Below the pieces are notes generated by a model that searched no databases, had not been told where the DNA came from, and was given only the letters and a program-made list of their open reading frames with translations. Of a stretch of DNA of 64,000 nt, positions 51,906 to 61,043 are shown one piece after another (position 1 is the first letter of the stretch; the number at the start of each line of letters is the position of its first letter). The translations under genes were made by a program, and so were the position numbers. Source of the DNA: UBA668 sp041918155 (GTDB taxonomy: Bacteria > Actinomycetota > Acidimicrobiia > Acidimicrobiales > Ilumatobacteraceae); NCBI GenBank assembly GCA_041918155.1, contig JAYRWH010000048.1, positions 1 through 64,000 on the forward strand, given 5' to 3'.

Positions 51906-52269
51906 CGTGTGACTCCTTGTTGGTGGCGAACGCATCGCCATCGAGGATCTTGCCGACGGTGTCGGCGAAGGCGGACCACTCGTGCTGCTGCGACGACAAT
52001 GCGTCGCGGCCCGCGGGGGTGAGGCCGTAGTACTTGCGGTGCGGGCCTTCGTCCGAGGGCACCACATAGCTCGTCAGCAGGCCCTGGCCGAACAGGCGGC
52101 GCAGGGTGCCGTAGACCGACGCATCGGCGATGTCGGGCAGCCCAGCCACCCGTAGGCGGCGCACCACGTCATACCCGTACCCGTCGGCGACGGAGAGGGC
52201 GGCGAGCACCACCGCGTCGAGGATGCCCTTCAGCAGTTGGGTCCGCTCGAGCTCCGGCTGGGTGGTCAC
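51895..52269 (-). CDS. padR: PadR-family transcriptional regulator
   Basis: 124 residues from the GTG at 52269. The winged helix is recognised by KGILDAVVLAALSVADGYGY, then ADASVYGTLRRLFGQGLLTS and RKYYGLTPAGRDALS, the PadR signature. It represses its own operon and is released by ligand or membrane signals through the partner HAAS protein. An operator-like palindrome overlaps its -10 element just upstream. Confidence 0.9.
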   Translation of the reverse strand: MTTQPELERTQLLKGILDAVVLAALSVADGYGYDVVRRLRVAGLPDIADASVYGTLRRLFGQGLLTSYVVPSDEGPHRKYYGLTPAGRDALSSQQHEWSAFADTVGKILDGDAFATNKESHDDD

Positions 52270-52276
52270 GCTTCGC

Positions 52277-52282
52277 ACAGTA
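52277..52282 (-). promoter_or_regulatory. -10 hexamer for padR
   Basis: TACTGT on the minus strand, seven bases before GTG 52269; its upstream end overlaps the palindrome at 52281. Confidence 0.5.
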
Positions 52283-52299
52283 CTACACAATGTGTAGTA
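52281..52299. promoter_or_regulatory. PadR operator palindrome
   Basis: TACTACACA and TGTGTAGTA around one central base (52290), nine-base perfect arms. Binding here would block the padR promoter, giving autorepression; PadR operators with TACTACA-like arms are known. Confidence 0.7.
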
Positions 52300-52320
52300 G
52301 CGCCAGGCGGTCGCCGGCGA

Positions 52321-52965
52321 CTACCCGATGATGGCCAACTCGCGCACGCGGGCGAGCAGCACATCGATGGCCGGCGCGTTCAACCCGCCGTGGGGGATGA
52401 TCACGTCGGCGTAGCGCTTGCTCGGCTCGACGAACTGCTCGTGGGCCGGGCGTACCGTCTCCAGGTACTGGGCGATGATGCTGTCGGGTGTGCGGCCGCG
52501 CTCGGCGACATCGCGCAGCAGGCGGCGGATGAAGCGCAGATCGGCCTCGGTGTCGATGTACACCTTCAGGTCGAAGCGGTCGCGCAGCATCGGCTCGGCG
52601 AGCACGAGGATGCCTTCGATGACGACGATGCGTGACGGCTCTACGATGCGCACCTCGGCGCTGCGCACATGGTTCGTGTAGTCGTACACCGGCACCGGCA
52701 CGGCGTGGCCCGTGGTGAGCAGGTCGACATGCGCGCCGAGCAGCTCCCAGTCGAATGCCGTGGGGTGGTCGTAGTCGCACGCGGCCCGCTGCGCGAGGGG
52801 CAGCTCGGGGAAGCTGCGGTAGTAGGAGTCGAGCTTGATGAGCGACACGCACTGGTCGCCGGCCATCAGCGCCAGCCGCTCGGCGACGGTGGTCTTGCCA
52901 GAACAGCTCCCGCCGGCGACGCCGATCAGGTAGGGGTGCCAGGGAGGTTCACGGTCCGGCGACAT
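52321..52965 (-). CDS. udk: Uridine kinase
   Basis: 214 residues from the ATG at 52965. It phosphorylates uridine and cytidine with GTP/ATP for salvage. The P-loop is VAGGSCSGKTTVAERL; DSYYRSFPELPLAQR with the YDHPTAFDW stretch and VYDYTNHVR are substrate motifs of the family, and RRLLRDVAERGRTPDSII is the lid. TATCGT lies eight bases upstream of the start, which supports it over a longer opening to 53136. Confidence 0.92.
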   Translation of the reverse strand: MSPDREPPWHPYLIGVAGGSCSGKTTVAERLALMAGDQCVSLIKLDSYYRSFPELPLAQRAACDYDHPTAFDWELLGAHVDLLTTGHAVPVPVYDYTNHVRSAEVRIVEPSRIVVIEGILVLAEPMLRDRFDLKVYIDTEADLRFIRRLLRDVAERGRTPDSIIAQYLETVRPAHEQFVEPSKRYADVIIPHGGLNAPAIDVLLARVRELAIIG

Positions 52966-52973
52966 CGCCGCCC

Positions 52974-52979
52974 ACGATA
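52974..52979 (-). promoter_or_regulatory. -10 hexamer for udk
   Basis: TATCGT on the minus strand, eight bases before ATG 52965. Confidence 0.5.
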
Positions 52980-53050
52980 GAAGCTCACGTGGTCGAACGC
53001 ATGTCCGATGCTTGGCATCGCGGGTCGCGGTCGGCAAGGCTGGCGGGATC

Positions 53051-53335
53051 ATGACCAGCGACAGCGACCATCTCACCCCTGGCGAGCTCGGCGAGCGCGA
53101 GTTGGCCATCCTGCGCTTCGAGGCCAGTTGGTTCACGCTCGACGAGGATCGTCACGATGCCATCCGCGCGCGGTTTGCGTGCTCGGTGGAGGAGTACAAT
53201 CTCGAACTCAACCGGGTGATCGACAACCCGGCGTCGATGCTCGAGGACCCGCTGGTGGTTCGCCGCCTGCGCCGCAACCGCGAGCGCCGTCGTCGGGCGC
53301 TGCTCGATGGCGCGGCCGCCGGCGAACACGCCTGA
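53051..53335 (+). CDS. DUF3263 protein
   Basis: 94 residues. The family pattern is LTPGELGERELAILRFEASW followed by FTLDEDRHDAIRARFACSVE and an arginine-rich end (RRLRRNRERRRRALLDG). It is a helical, DNA-binding-like protein of unknown role restricted to actinobacteria. In mycobacteria the homologue (Rv0430) also sits before a LytR_C gene (Rv0431) near groEL2, the order seen here. The ATG at 53051 is preferred to a longer start at 53012. Confidence 0.88.
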   Translation: MTSDSDHLTPGELGERELAILRFEASWFTLDEDRHDAIRARFACSVEEYNLELNRVIDNPASMLEDPLVVRRLRRNRERRRRALLDGAAAGEHA

Positions 53336-53354
53336 CACCACGACAGGAGCCAAT

Positions 53355-54005
53355 ATGAGCAACGACCTCGGGGGGCGCCGGCCGCGACCGGCCGCCAACA
53401 CGGTCAACAGCCCGCCGATGGGTAGCGGCGTCGCGATCCTCGTCACGGCTGTGGCGCTCATTCTCGGCTTCCTGATCCTGCACAAGGTGAACGACAATCC
53501 CTCCACCACGCCCGGCGGCGGTGGTGGTGGCAGCGAGACGACGGCGACGACTCCGTCGACAGGTACCGGAGGCGACACCTCCTCCACCTCCTCGACGCTG
53601 GCCGGGGTGTTCTCCGGCACGATGGTGCAGGTGGCCAACTGCAGCGCCCAGAACGGTGTGGCGCGGATGATGTCCAGCGCCCTCGGTGATGCGGGCTTCA
53701 CCATGGCCGCGCCCGCCAACGGCACGTGCGATCCCAAGCTCACCACCAGCTATGTGATCTACAACGCGGGCACTCCGGGCTCGATCGACGTCGCCAACAC
53801 GGTGGCGAAGATCCTCGGTGGCCTCAAGGTCGAGCCGGGCACGGTGCCGCTCCTGGTCGAGACGGCCGCGTGGGCCGACGGCAGCGCCGTGCTGCTGTAC
53901 CTCGGCAACGACCTGGCAGGCAAGACGATCGACCAGATCCAGGGCGTGGCCGTCACCGGCACCACCACCCCGCCTGCGGCGGTCACCACCCCGGTCACCG
54001 CCTGA
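53355..54005 (+). CDS. Membrane-anchored LytR_C-domain protein
   Basis: 216 residues from the ATG at 53355 with AGGAG upstream. One transmembrane helix (VAILVTAVALILGFLILHKV) is followed by a Gly/Thr/Ser linker, then the LytR_C domain at about 95-200: TMVQVANCSAQNGVARMMSS, GDAGFTMAAPANG and LYLGNDLAGKTIDQIQ. Two cysteines may bridge. The domain is probably extracytoplasmic and linked to wall biosynthesis. Related in sequence to the PadR-operon protein. Confidence 0.85.
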   Translation: MSNDLGGRRPRPAANTVNSPPMGSGVAILVTAVALILGFLILHKVNDNPSTTPGGGGGGSETTATTPSTGTGGDTSSTSSTLAGVFSGTMVQVANCSAQNGVARMMSSALGDAGFTMAAPANGTCDPKLTTSYVIYNAGTPGSIDVANTVAKILGGLKVEPGTVPLLVETAAWADGSAVLLYLGNDLAGKTIDQIQGVAVTGTTTPPAAVTTPVTA

Positions 54006-54007
54006 CC

Positions 54008-54022
54008 AGCGCCGGCGGCGCT
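54008..54022. terminator. Small hairpin between convergent genes
   Basis: AGCGCC and GGCGCT with loop GGC, overlapping the last bases of the amidohydrolase. Weak but placed where a terminator is expected. Confidence 0.3.
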
Positions 54023-55382
54023 ACTGCGTGTAGTCCTGGATCGTGCGACCGTGGGTGCGGTCGGTGATCTCACGCGCCCGCTGGCGGAACTCATCGAGCA
54101 AGGCGTCGCGGTTGATCGTCAGCAGGTTGCGGTCCTGCATCAGCACATGGCCATCGACGATCGTGGTGCGCACATCGCTCGGTTGCACCGAGTACACGAC
54201 GGTGGCGGCGATGTCGTGGAGCGGCTGGCAGTGGAAGCCGCTGACGTCGATGAGGATCACGTCGGCCCGCGCTCCCACCTTCAGCGCCCCGATCTCGCCC
54301 TGCTGCCCGAGCACGGCCGCCGAACCAGGCCCGGCGATCTCCAGCGCGATCCCACTGCGGAACCAGGTGGCGTCGTCGGCGATCTGCTTCTGCGAGAGGG
54401 CGGTGATCCGCATCGTTTCGAGGATGTCGAGGGTGTTGTTCGAGGCCGCGCCGTCGGTGCAGTAGCCCACGTTCACACCGGCCGCGCGGAGCGAGGCGAT
54501 CGGGGTGAGTGGCCCCATCGCAAACTTGAGGTAGCCCTTCGGGCCGTGGGTGACTCCGACCCGATCACGTCGCAGCGCCAGCAGCGCGACGTCGTCGGGG
54601 AGGATGCCATTGCCGTGGGCGATGATCGCCCCGGCATCGAGCACACCGGTGCGGTCGAGCACCTGGATCGGCGTCGCGTGGCGCGCCCGCAGGCTCGCGT
54701 TCGTCTGGATGATGTCTTCGGCAGCGTGGAGGTGAACGCGGACCCCGAGCTGGCGCGCCGCCTCGGCCGCCGCCGTGAGGTCGTCGTCGTTCACCGTGTA
54801 CGGCGCGTGTGGGGCGATCGAGGTGGTGATGCGGCCGTCGGCCCGCCCGTGCCAGCGCTCGGCGAAGGCCACCGAGTGGGCCAGGCCGTCGGCGCCCTGG
54901 GAGCTGAAGAACGCCGACCCGAGGTTGGCGCGGATGCCCGACTCCAGCACTGCCTGGGCGGCGTGATCCATGTGGAAGTAGTGGTCGGCGAAGGTGGTGA
55001 CGCCGCACTCGATCATCTCGGCGATAGCCACCAATGTGCCGAGGTACACGTCGCGCTCACCGACATTCACTTCCATCGGCCAGATGTAGTCGTTGAACCA
55101 GTGAGCGATGGCGACATCCTCGGCGACGCCCCGCAAGAGCGTCATCGCCGCGTGGGTGTGGGTGTTGATCAACCCAGGCATCGCCACCTGGCCCCCGGCA
55201 TCGATGATCTTCGTCGCGCGGGGCATTTCGTCAGGGTGGGGCTCGATGCGGGTGAACCGCCCGCCGGTGATCTCGATCGTCGCTCCCGGAGCGAACACGG
55301 CGCGGTCTGCGCCCACCTTCAACAACGCGGTGCAATTGACGATCGCCAGGTCGGCCGTTGGTCGCGAGGGAATGTCGGCCAT
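54021..55382 (-). CDS. Amidohydrolase, MTA/SAH-deaminase type
   Basis: 453 residues, a metal-dependent TIM barrel. The metal ligands are HTHAAMTLLRG (HxH), HLHAAED and THGPKGYLKFAM, with the aspartate in YCTDGAASNNTLD. It matches 5-methylthioadenosine/S-adenosylhomocysteine deaminases, which turn these into the inosine forms; a chlorohydrolase-like activity is the alternative. Ten bases after glycerate kinase, co-transcribed; no obvious shared pathway. Confidence 0.82.
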   Translation of the reverse strand: MADIPSRPTADLAIVNCTALLKVGADRAVFAPGATIEITGGRFTRIEPHPDEMPRATKIIDAGGQVAMPGLINTHTHAAMTLLRGVAEDVAIAHWFNDYIWPMEVNVGERDVYLGTLVAIAEMIECGVTTFADHYFHMDHAAQAVLESGIRANLGSAFFSSQGADGLAHSVAFAERWHGRADGRITTSIAPHAPYTVNDDDLTAAAEAARQLGVRVHLHAAEDIIQTNASLRARHATPIQVLDRTGVLDAGAIIAHGNGILPDDVALLALRRDRVGVTHGPKGYLKFAMGPLTPIASLRAAGVNVGYCTDGAASNNTLDILETMRITALSQKQIADDATWFRSGIALEIAGPGSAAVLGQQGEIGALKVGARADVILIDVSGFHCQPLHDIAATVVYSVQPSDVRTTIVDGHVLMQDRNLLTINRDALLDEFRQRAREITDRTHGRTIQDYTQ

Positions 55383-55392
55383 CGCGCCGAAC

Positions 55393-56385
55393 CTAGCTCG
55401 CGGTCATGCCGAGAAGCCTGGTCGCCGCGTGCTCGATGCACCACAGCGGCTCACGCAGGGCACGCTCGGCGCCGAACTCGTTGATCAGCGAAACGTGGCG
55501 GATGCGGTGCTGCACATCGGGGGCGCTGTCGCCGACGATCGCGGCGACAGGCCGCCCGGCATCGGCACACATCGCCTGCACACCACCGACGACCTTGCCC
55601 TCGAAGCTCTGCTCATCGAGGTAGCCCTCGCCGGTGACCACCAGGTTGGCGTCGAGAATGCGATCGTGCAGGTCGAGTTCGTCGGCGACCAGGTCGAAGC
55701 CGGGCAGCAATCGGCCGCCAAGAGCAACCAGCCCGCCGGCCAGCCCGCCGGCCGCGCCACTGCCGGGGATCGTGCGTACATCCACCCCGTACTGCTCCTG
55801 GTACATCTGCGCCAGTCGTTCGAGCCGGCCGCGCAGCATGTCGACCTGGGCCGGCGAGGCACCCTTCTGGGGTGCGAACACGCGGGCGGCATCGACGAAG
55901 CGGGTCTGCACGTCGCACGCCACGAGCAGGCGCACGGACTTCAGGCGGTGGGGGGAGGTGATCGCCCGCACACATCCAAGGCCGCCGTCGGTGGTGGCCG
56001 ACCCGCCGAGGCAGACCACGATCTTCTTGGCTCCCTGGTCGAGTGCCAGGTCGATGAGCTCGCCGGTACCGGTGGTGGTGGCGGCCATTGCGTCGTTTCC
56101 CTCGGGCCCACCGACGACGGTGAGGCCCGAGGCGCGGGCCATCTCGATCACGGCCGTGCCGCGGTGCAGCCGCCACGCGGCCTGTACCGGGTCGCCGAGC
56201 GGGCCGGTGACGGTGGTGGTGCGGTTCGGCCCGCCGAGGGCCTCCAGCGTGCCCTCACCTCCGTCGGCGACGGGCAGTTCGACGCACTCGTGGCCCAGTT
56301 CCCAGCAGGCATGACCGATCGCGGCGGCGACCTGGGCAGCGGTGGCGGTGCCCTTGAACTTGTCGACCGCGGCCAGCACGCGCAT
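55393..56385 (-). CDS. Glycerate kinase, class I (GarK/GlxK type)
   Basis: 330 residues. It phosphorylates D-glycerate to a phosphoglycerate, the end of glyoxylate/serine-type pathways. Motifs: VLAAVDKFKGTATAAQVAAA, PVADGGEGTLEALG, GLTVVGGPEGNDAMA (phosphate loop) and VCLGGSATTDGGLGCV, with TGEGYLDEQSFEGKVVGGV late. TAGCCT lies six bases upstream of the ATG at 56385. Product 2- or 3-phosphoglycerate cannot be told from sequence. Confidence 0.92.
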   Translation of the reverse strand: MRVLAAVDKFKGTATAAQVAAAIGHACWELGHECVELPVADGGEGTLEALGGPNRTTTVTGPLGDPVQAAWRLHRGTAVIEMARASGLTVVGGPEGNDAMAATTTGTGELIDLALDQGAKKIVVCLGGSATTDGGLGCVRAITSPHRLKSVRLLVACDVQTRFVDAARVFAPQKGASPAQVDMLRGRLERLAQMYQEQYGVDVRTIPGSGAAGGLAGGLVALGGRLLPGFDLVADELDLHDRILDANLVVTGEGYLDEQSFEGKVVGGVQAMCADAGRPVAAIVGDSAPDVQHRIRHVSLINEFGAERALREPLWCIEHAATRLLGMTAS

Positions 56386-56391
56386 CGGGCC

Positions 56392-56397
56392 AGGCTA
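56392..56397 (-). promoter_or_regulatory. -10 hexamer for glycerate kinase
   Basis: TAGCCT on the minus strand, six bases before ATG 56385. Confidence 0.55.
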
Positions 56398-56449
56398 TGG
56401 CACCCCCGACGCAGCGAAATCCCGACCACCGCGCTAGTGATTCGGTCGG

Positions 56450-56455
56450 TAGTCT
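56450..56455 (+). promoter_or_regulatory. -10 hexamer for the MoaD-like gene
   Basis: TAGTCT, seven bases before the ATG at 56463. Confidence 0.55.
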
Positions 56456-56462
56456 GTGGCCC

Positions 56463-56738
56463 ATGGCAGTGACCGTTCGCATCCCCACCACCCTGCGCCC
56501 CATGGCCGGCGGCGCCTCCACGGTGCAGGTCGAGGGCGCAACCCTCGCCGACGTCATCGCCAACCTGGAAGCAGTCCACCCCGGGTTCCGCGATCGCCTG
56601 CTCGACGAGTCGGGGGCGCTGCGCAAGTTCGTCAACCTGTTCGTCGCCGACGACGACGTGCGCTACCTGCAGGGTCTCGACACCCCGGTGCCCGCCGGCG
56701 AGACCGTCAGCATCATCCCCGCCGTCGCCGGCGGCTGA
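56463..56738 (+). CDS. MoaD/ThiS-family sulfur carrier protein
   Basis: 91 residues with the beta-grasp fold (VTVRIPTTLRPMAGGAST, LADVIANLEAVHPGF, VNLFVADDDVRYLQGL) and the C-terminal diglycine in VAGG that accepts sulfur after adenylation by a MoeB-like enzyme. It may serve molybdopterin, cysteine (CysO-like) or thiamine synthesis. CysO-type proteins have this length and a VAGG ending, so that is the best guess. No cognate partner lies next to it. Confidence 0.85.
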   Translation: MAVTVRIPTTLRPMAGGASTVQVEGATLADVIANLEAVHPGFRDRLLDESGALRKFVNLFVADDDVRYLQGLDTPVPAGETVSIIPAVAGG

Positions 56739-56761
56739 CGCGCCGAAAACGCGAGAACGCG

Positions 56762-56793
56762 AAAGGGCCCCGGGCACAAGCCCGGGGCCCTTT
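56762..56793. terminator. Strong bidirectional terminator
   Basis: AAAGGGCCCCGGGC and GCCCGGGGCCCTTT with loop ACAA, a perfect 14-bp stem flanked by A and T runs, between the convergent MoaD-like and groEL genes. Confidence 0.9.
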
Positions 56794-56824
56794 CAGTTCA
56801 TTCAGAGCACGAGGCTCAGGAGGC

Positions 56825-58453
<1,629 letters not shown>

Positions 58454-58539
58454 TGCAGTCCTCCGGTGAGGTATTCGAGGGTTGACAGGGGCCCACGCCC
58501 GAACCGCCCCATAGGGCTGTCACTCGGGGAGTGAGAGTG

Positions 58540-58566
58540 CTAGCACTCTAAACCCTGGAGTGCTAA
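58540..58566. promoter_or_regulatory. CIRCE operator with an extra half-site
   Basis: CTAGCACTC-N9-GAGTGCTAA is the HrcA-binding CIRCE element. A second GAGTGCTA half lies immediately before it, making GAGTGCTAGCACTC (58535-58548) a further palindrome. groEL is the target. Confidence 0.9.
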
Positions 58567-58606
58567 AGCGGCAACCCGTGCCCGCTCCATCCGCGCCGTG
58601 GCGGGT

Positions 58607-59041
58607 TCAGCGCAGGCGCTCCAGCACCACGGTGGTGAGCGTCTCGGTCGCCCCGAACTCGCGGGTGAAGCGCTGCAACAGGGCGTTCAAGCCGGCGGTA
58701 CCCGAGCAGCTGACATGGATCTGGAAGTCCGTGCGGCCGGTGACGTGGGCCAGCCAGGTGACCTCCGGGCAGGTGAGCGCGCCACGCCGGAAGCGCTCGA
58801 CATCGGTGGTGCGCACATCGATCACGGCCTCGAGATCGCGGCCGAGGGCGGCCTGGTCGATGTCGACGGTGAAGCGGCGGATCACGCCCCGGCGCACCAG
58901 CCGGCGCACCCGTTCGGCGGCCGCGTTCGCCGACAGGTGCACCCGCTCGCCGAGCGTTTGGTAGGGAATACGTGCGTCCTCACGGAGAACGGCGAGGATC
59001 TCGCTGTCGATGCGGTCAAGTGCTTCGGAATCCGCTGCCAC
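58607..59041 (-). CDS. Lrp/AsnC-family transcriptional regulator
   Basis: 144 residues from the GTG at 59041. The N-terminal helix-turn-helix (LDRIDSEILAVLREDARIPY then LGERVHLSANAAAERVRRL) and the C-terminal RAM domain (LTCPEVTWLAHVTGRTDFQI) are as in Lrp. The ligand is probably an amino acid. A longer ATG at 59104 would add residues atypical of the family. No target gene is certain; the groEL gene next to it has its own CIRCE. Confidence 0.88.
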   Translation of the reverse strand: MAADSEALDRIDSEILAVLREDARIPYQTLGERVHLSANAAAERVRRLVRRGVIRRFTVDIDQAALGRDLEAVIDVRTTDVERFRRGALTCPEVTWLAHVTGRTDFQIHVSCSGTAGLNALLQRFTREFGATETLTTVVLERLR

Positions 59042-59341
59042 AAGCGCAAGTCTGCCATGAAGTGCGCAGGATTCGCACTGATCACCGACGGATACTGAAG
59101 TCATGACGCACAGCGAGTTCATTTCCTCCCTCCTCCGGTCGGTGCACACCGTCGGCGCGGGTGCGCACTCGAAGCGTCACGCGACCGTCCAGCGCTGGTC
59201 GCGGGCGCGTACCACGAAACGATCGCCACGTTCCACGTGTGGGCCGTCGACCGACTCGTCGCGGCCCATGTCGGCGACCTGGCCATCCACCGGCACCCGC
59301 TGACGGCTCACCGCTCGCCGAGGTGTTCGGTCGCGGCCGCT
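59042..59341. other. 300-bp gap with a possible gene remnant
   Basis: A plus-strand stretch reads GAYHETIATFHVWAVDRLVA (59204-59263) and looks coding, resembling a YHET-containing hypothetical family, but it has no start or full frame. It is at most a decayed fragment. The Lrp upstream region is also here. Confidence 0.25.
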
Positions 59342-60139
59342 TCAGTCGCGCTGAACGGTGTCCTCGACGGCGTCGACGGCCACGTCGGTCACCTTGTCGA
59401 GAGCGTCGCGCATCTCGGACATGCCGGGCAGCTCGCCGAGCATCGTGTCCTCCAGGCGAGTCTCGTCGAGCACGAGCCAGATGATCACGCCGACCACGGC
59501 GCCCACGAGCGGGAACACGATGAACACCCATAGCTGCTGCAGCGCTTCGAACGAGGTGTCCGCGAACAGCGCTGCGCCGAGCGAGCGGGCGGGGTTGACC
59601 GAGGTGTTGTCGATCGGGATCGAGATGAGGTGGATGACCGTGAGCGTGAGGCCGGCGACGAGGCCGCCCATGCCCGGGGCCATCGAGCGGGTGGTGGTGA
59701 ACAGCACCACGAGCACGAGCAGGGCGGTGAGCACCACCTCGGCGACGATGGCGGCGCCGACGCCGTAGTAGTTGCCGCTCCAGAGGTTGGCGGCGAACTG
59801 ACCGCGCTGGAAGCCGTCACGCCCGCTGGCGATGCCGTAGATGATCGCCGCGCCACCGACGCCACCGATGATCTGGCCGATCCAGGCCATCGCCGCGTGC
59901 GTGCCGTCGATCTTGCGGGTGAGCAGCATGCCGAGCGTGACCGCCGGGTTGATGTGGCAGCCGCTGATCGGCCCGATGACGTAGGCCATGATCGCCAGCG
60001 ACAGTCCGAAGCCGAGGGCGACGCCGAGTACCCCGACCGCCTGCGCGCTGAAGATCGCCACCCCCGGTCCGCCGAGCATCAGCACCGTCGTACCCACGAT
60101 CTCGGCGGCCAGGATCCTTGCGTTGTTCTGCGTCCCCAT
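59342..60139 (-). CDS. aqpZ: MIP-family aquaporin
   Basis: 265 residues, six transmembrane helices and both NPA boxes: GCHINPAVTLGML and DNTSVNPARSLGAAL. The second box is followed by arginine as in water-selective AqpZ channels, and loop residues (IPIDNTSVN) fit that group rather than GlpF. The last 40 residues are acidic and helical (MSEMRDALDKVTDVAVDAVE). TATCGT six bases upstream supports the ATG at 60139. Confidence 0.9.
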   Translation of the reverse strand: MGTQNNARILAAEIVGTTVLMLGGPGVAIFSAQAVGVLGVALGFGLSLAIMAYVIGPISGCHINPAVTLGMLLTRKIDGTHAAMAWIGQIIGGVGGAAIIYGIASGRDGFQRGQFAANLWSGNYYGVGAAIVAEVVLTALLVLVVLFTTTRSMAPGMGGLVAGLTLTVIHLISIPIDNTSVNPARSLGAALFADTSFEALQQLWVFIVFPLVGAVVGVIIWLVLDETRLEDTMLGELPGMSEMRDALDKVTDVAVDAVEDTVQRD

Positions 60140-60145
60140 GGGCGC

Positions 60146-60151
60146 ACGATA
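60146..60151 (-). promoter_or_regulatory. -10 hexamer for aqpZ
   Basis: TATCGT on the minus strand, six bases before ATG 60139; the fdhD promoter faces the other way 35 bp away. Confidence 0.5.
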
Positions 60152-60186
60152 ACCCGCGGCCGGTTCCCGATCGTGCTACGCCCCGC

Positions 60187-60192
60187 TACCGT
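60187..60192 (+). promoter_or_regulatory. -10 hexamer for fdhD
   Basis: TACCGT, eight bases before the ATG at 60201. Confidence 0.55.
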
Positions 60193-60200
60193 CGGCGGCG

Positions 60201-61007
60201 ATGGCAGCCCGCGGCCGCAGCGAGACCTTCCTGGTCACCACCGTCACCGGGAACGAGCGCGCCCGCCACCCCGACGAACTCATCGTGGAAGAACCGATGA
60301 CGATCCAACTCGACGGCACGACGGTGAGCACCACGATGCGCACGCCCGGCCACGACTACGAGCTGGCTGTCGGCTTCGCGTTCAGCGAAGGCCTGCTCGC
60401 CGGCCTACCGGTGACGGGGGTGCGCTACTGCGCGAACGGCTCCGCGACGCAGAGCGAGTTCAACGTCGTCTCCGTCGACACGGGTGGCCGGGCACCGGCA
60501 CCGCGCGCACGGCTCGGCAACACGACGTCCAGCTGCGGCCTGTGCGGCAACGACGCGATCGACGACCTGTGTGCCCGCCTGGCCCCGCTGCCGGCGACGC
60601 CGATGATCCCGCTCGAGGTGGTGCGCGCCATGCCCGACTCGGTACGCACCGCGCAGGGCCTGTTCGATGCCACCGGGGCCGTGCATGCGGCTGCCGCGTT
60701 CAGCGCCGATGGCACGGTGCTGCTTGCCCGTGAGGACGTCGGCCGCCACAACGCGGTCGACAAGGTGGTGGGACGCATGCTGCTCGACGGGCGCCTGCCG
60801 GCCGCCGGCCTCGGCCTGTTCGTGAGTGGCCGGGCCAGCTTCGAACTCGTGCAGAAGGCATGGGCCGCGGGGTTCGGCACGCTCGTCGCGGTGAGCGCTC
60901 CGACGGCCCTCGCCGTGCACACCGCCCGCCGCGCCGGCCTCGTGCTCGCCGGCTTCGTGCGCGCCGACCGGCTCAACGTGTACTCGCCCGAACGCCTCGC
61001 ACCGTAA
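60201..61007 (+). CDS. fdhD: Formate dehydrogenase accessory sulfurtransferase FdhD
   Basis: 268 residues. It passes sulfur to the molybdenum cofactor so that formate dehydrogenase can be active. Key features: TPGHDYELAVGFAFSEGLLA, the cysteine pair SSCGLCGNDAIDDL, LAREDVGRHNAVDKVVGRML and VSGRASFELVQKAWAAG. Together with selAB and a MoaD-like gene in this window, it points to a molybdenum, probably selenocysteine-containing, formate dehydrogenase elsewhere. Confidence 0.94.
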   Translation: MAARGRSETFLVTTVTGNERARHPDELIVEEPMTIQLDGTTVSTTMRTPGHDYELAVGFAFSEGLLAGLPVTGVRYCANGSATQSEFNVVSVDTGGRAPAPRARLGNTTSSCGLCGNDAIDDLCARLAPLPATPMIPLEVVRAMPDSVRTAQGLFDATGAVHAAAAFSADGTVLLAREDVGRHNAVDKVVGRMLLDGRLPAAGLGLFVSGRASFELVQKAWAAGFGTLVAVSAPTALAVHTARRAGLVLAGFVRADRLNVYSPERLAP

Positions 61008-61030
61008 GGGTGCGCTCGCCGCGCACGCCG

Positions 61031-61036
61031 TAGCCT
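61031..61036 (+). promoter_or_regulatory. -10 hexamer for hemQ
   Basis: TAGCCT, seven bases before the ATG at 61044. Confidence 0.55.
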
Positions 61037-61043
61037 TGGCGGC

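Noticed and set aside
54051..55484. Long plus-strand frame over the amidohydrolase
   Set aside because: It is antisense to conserved metal-binding motifs and has no domain.
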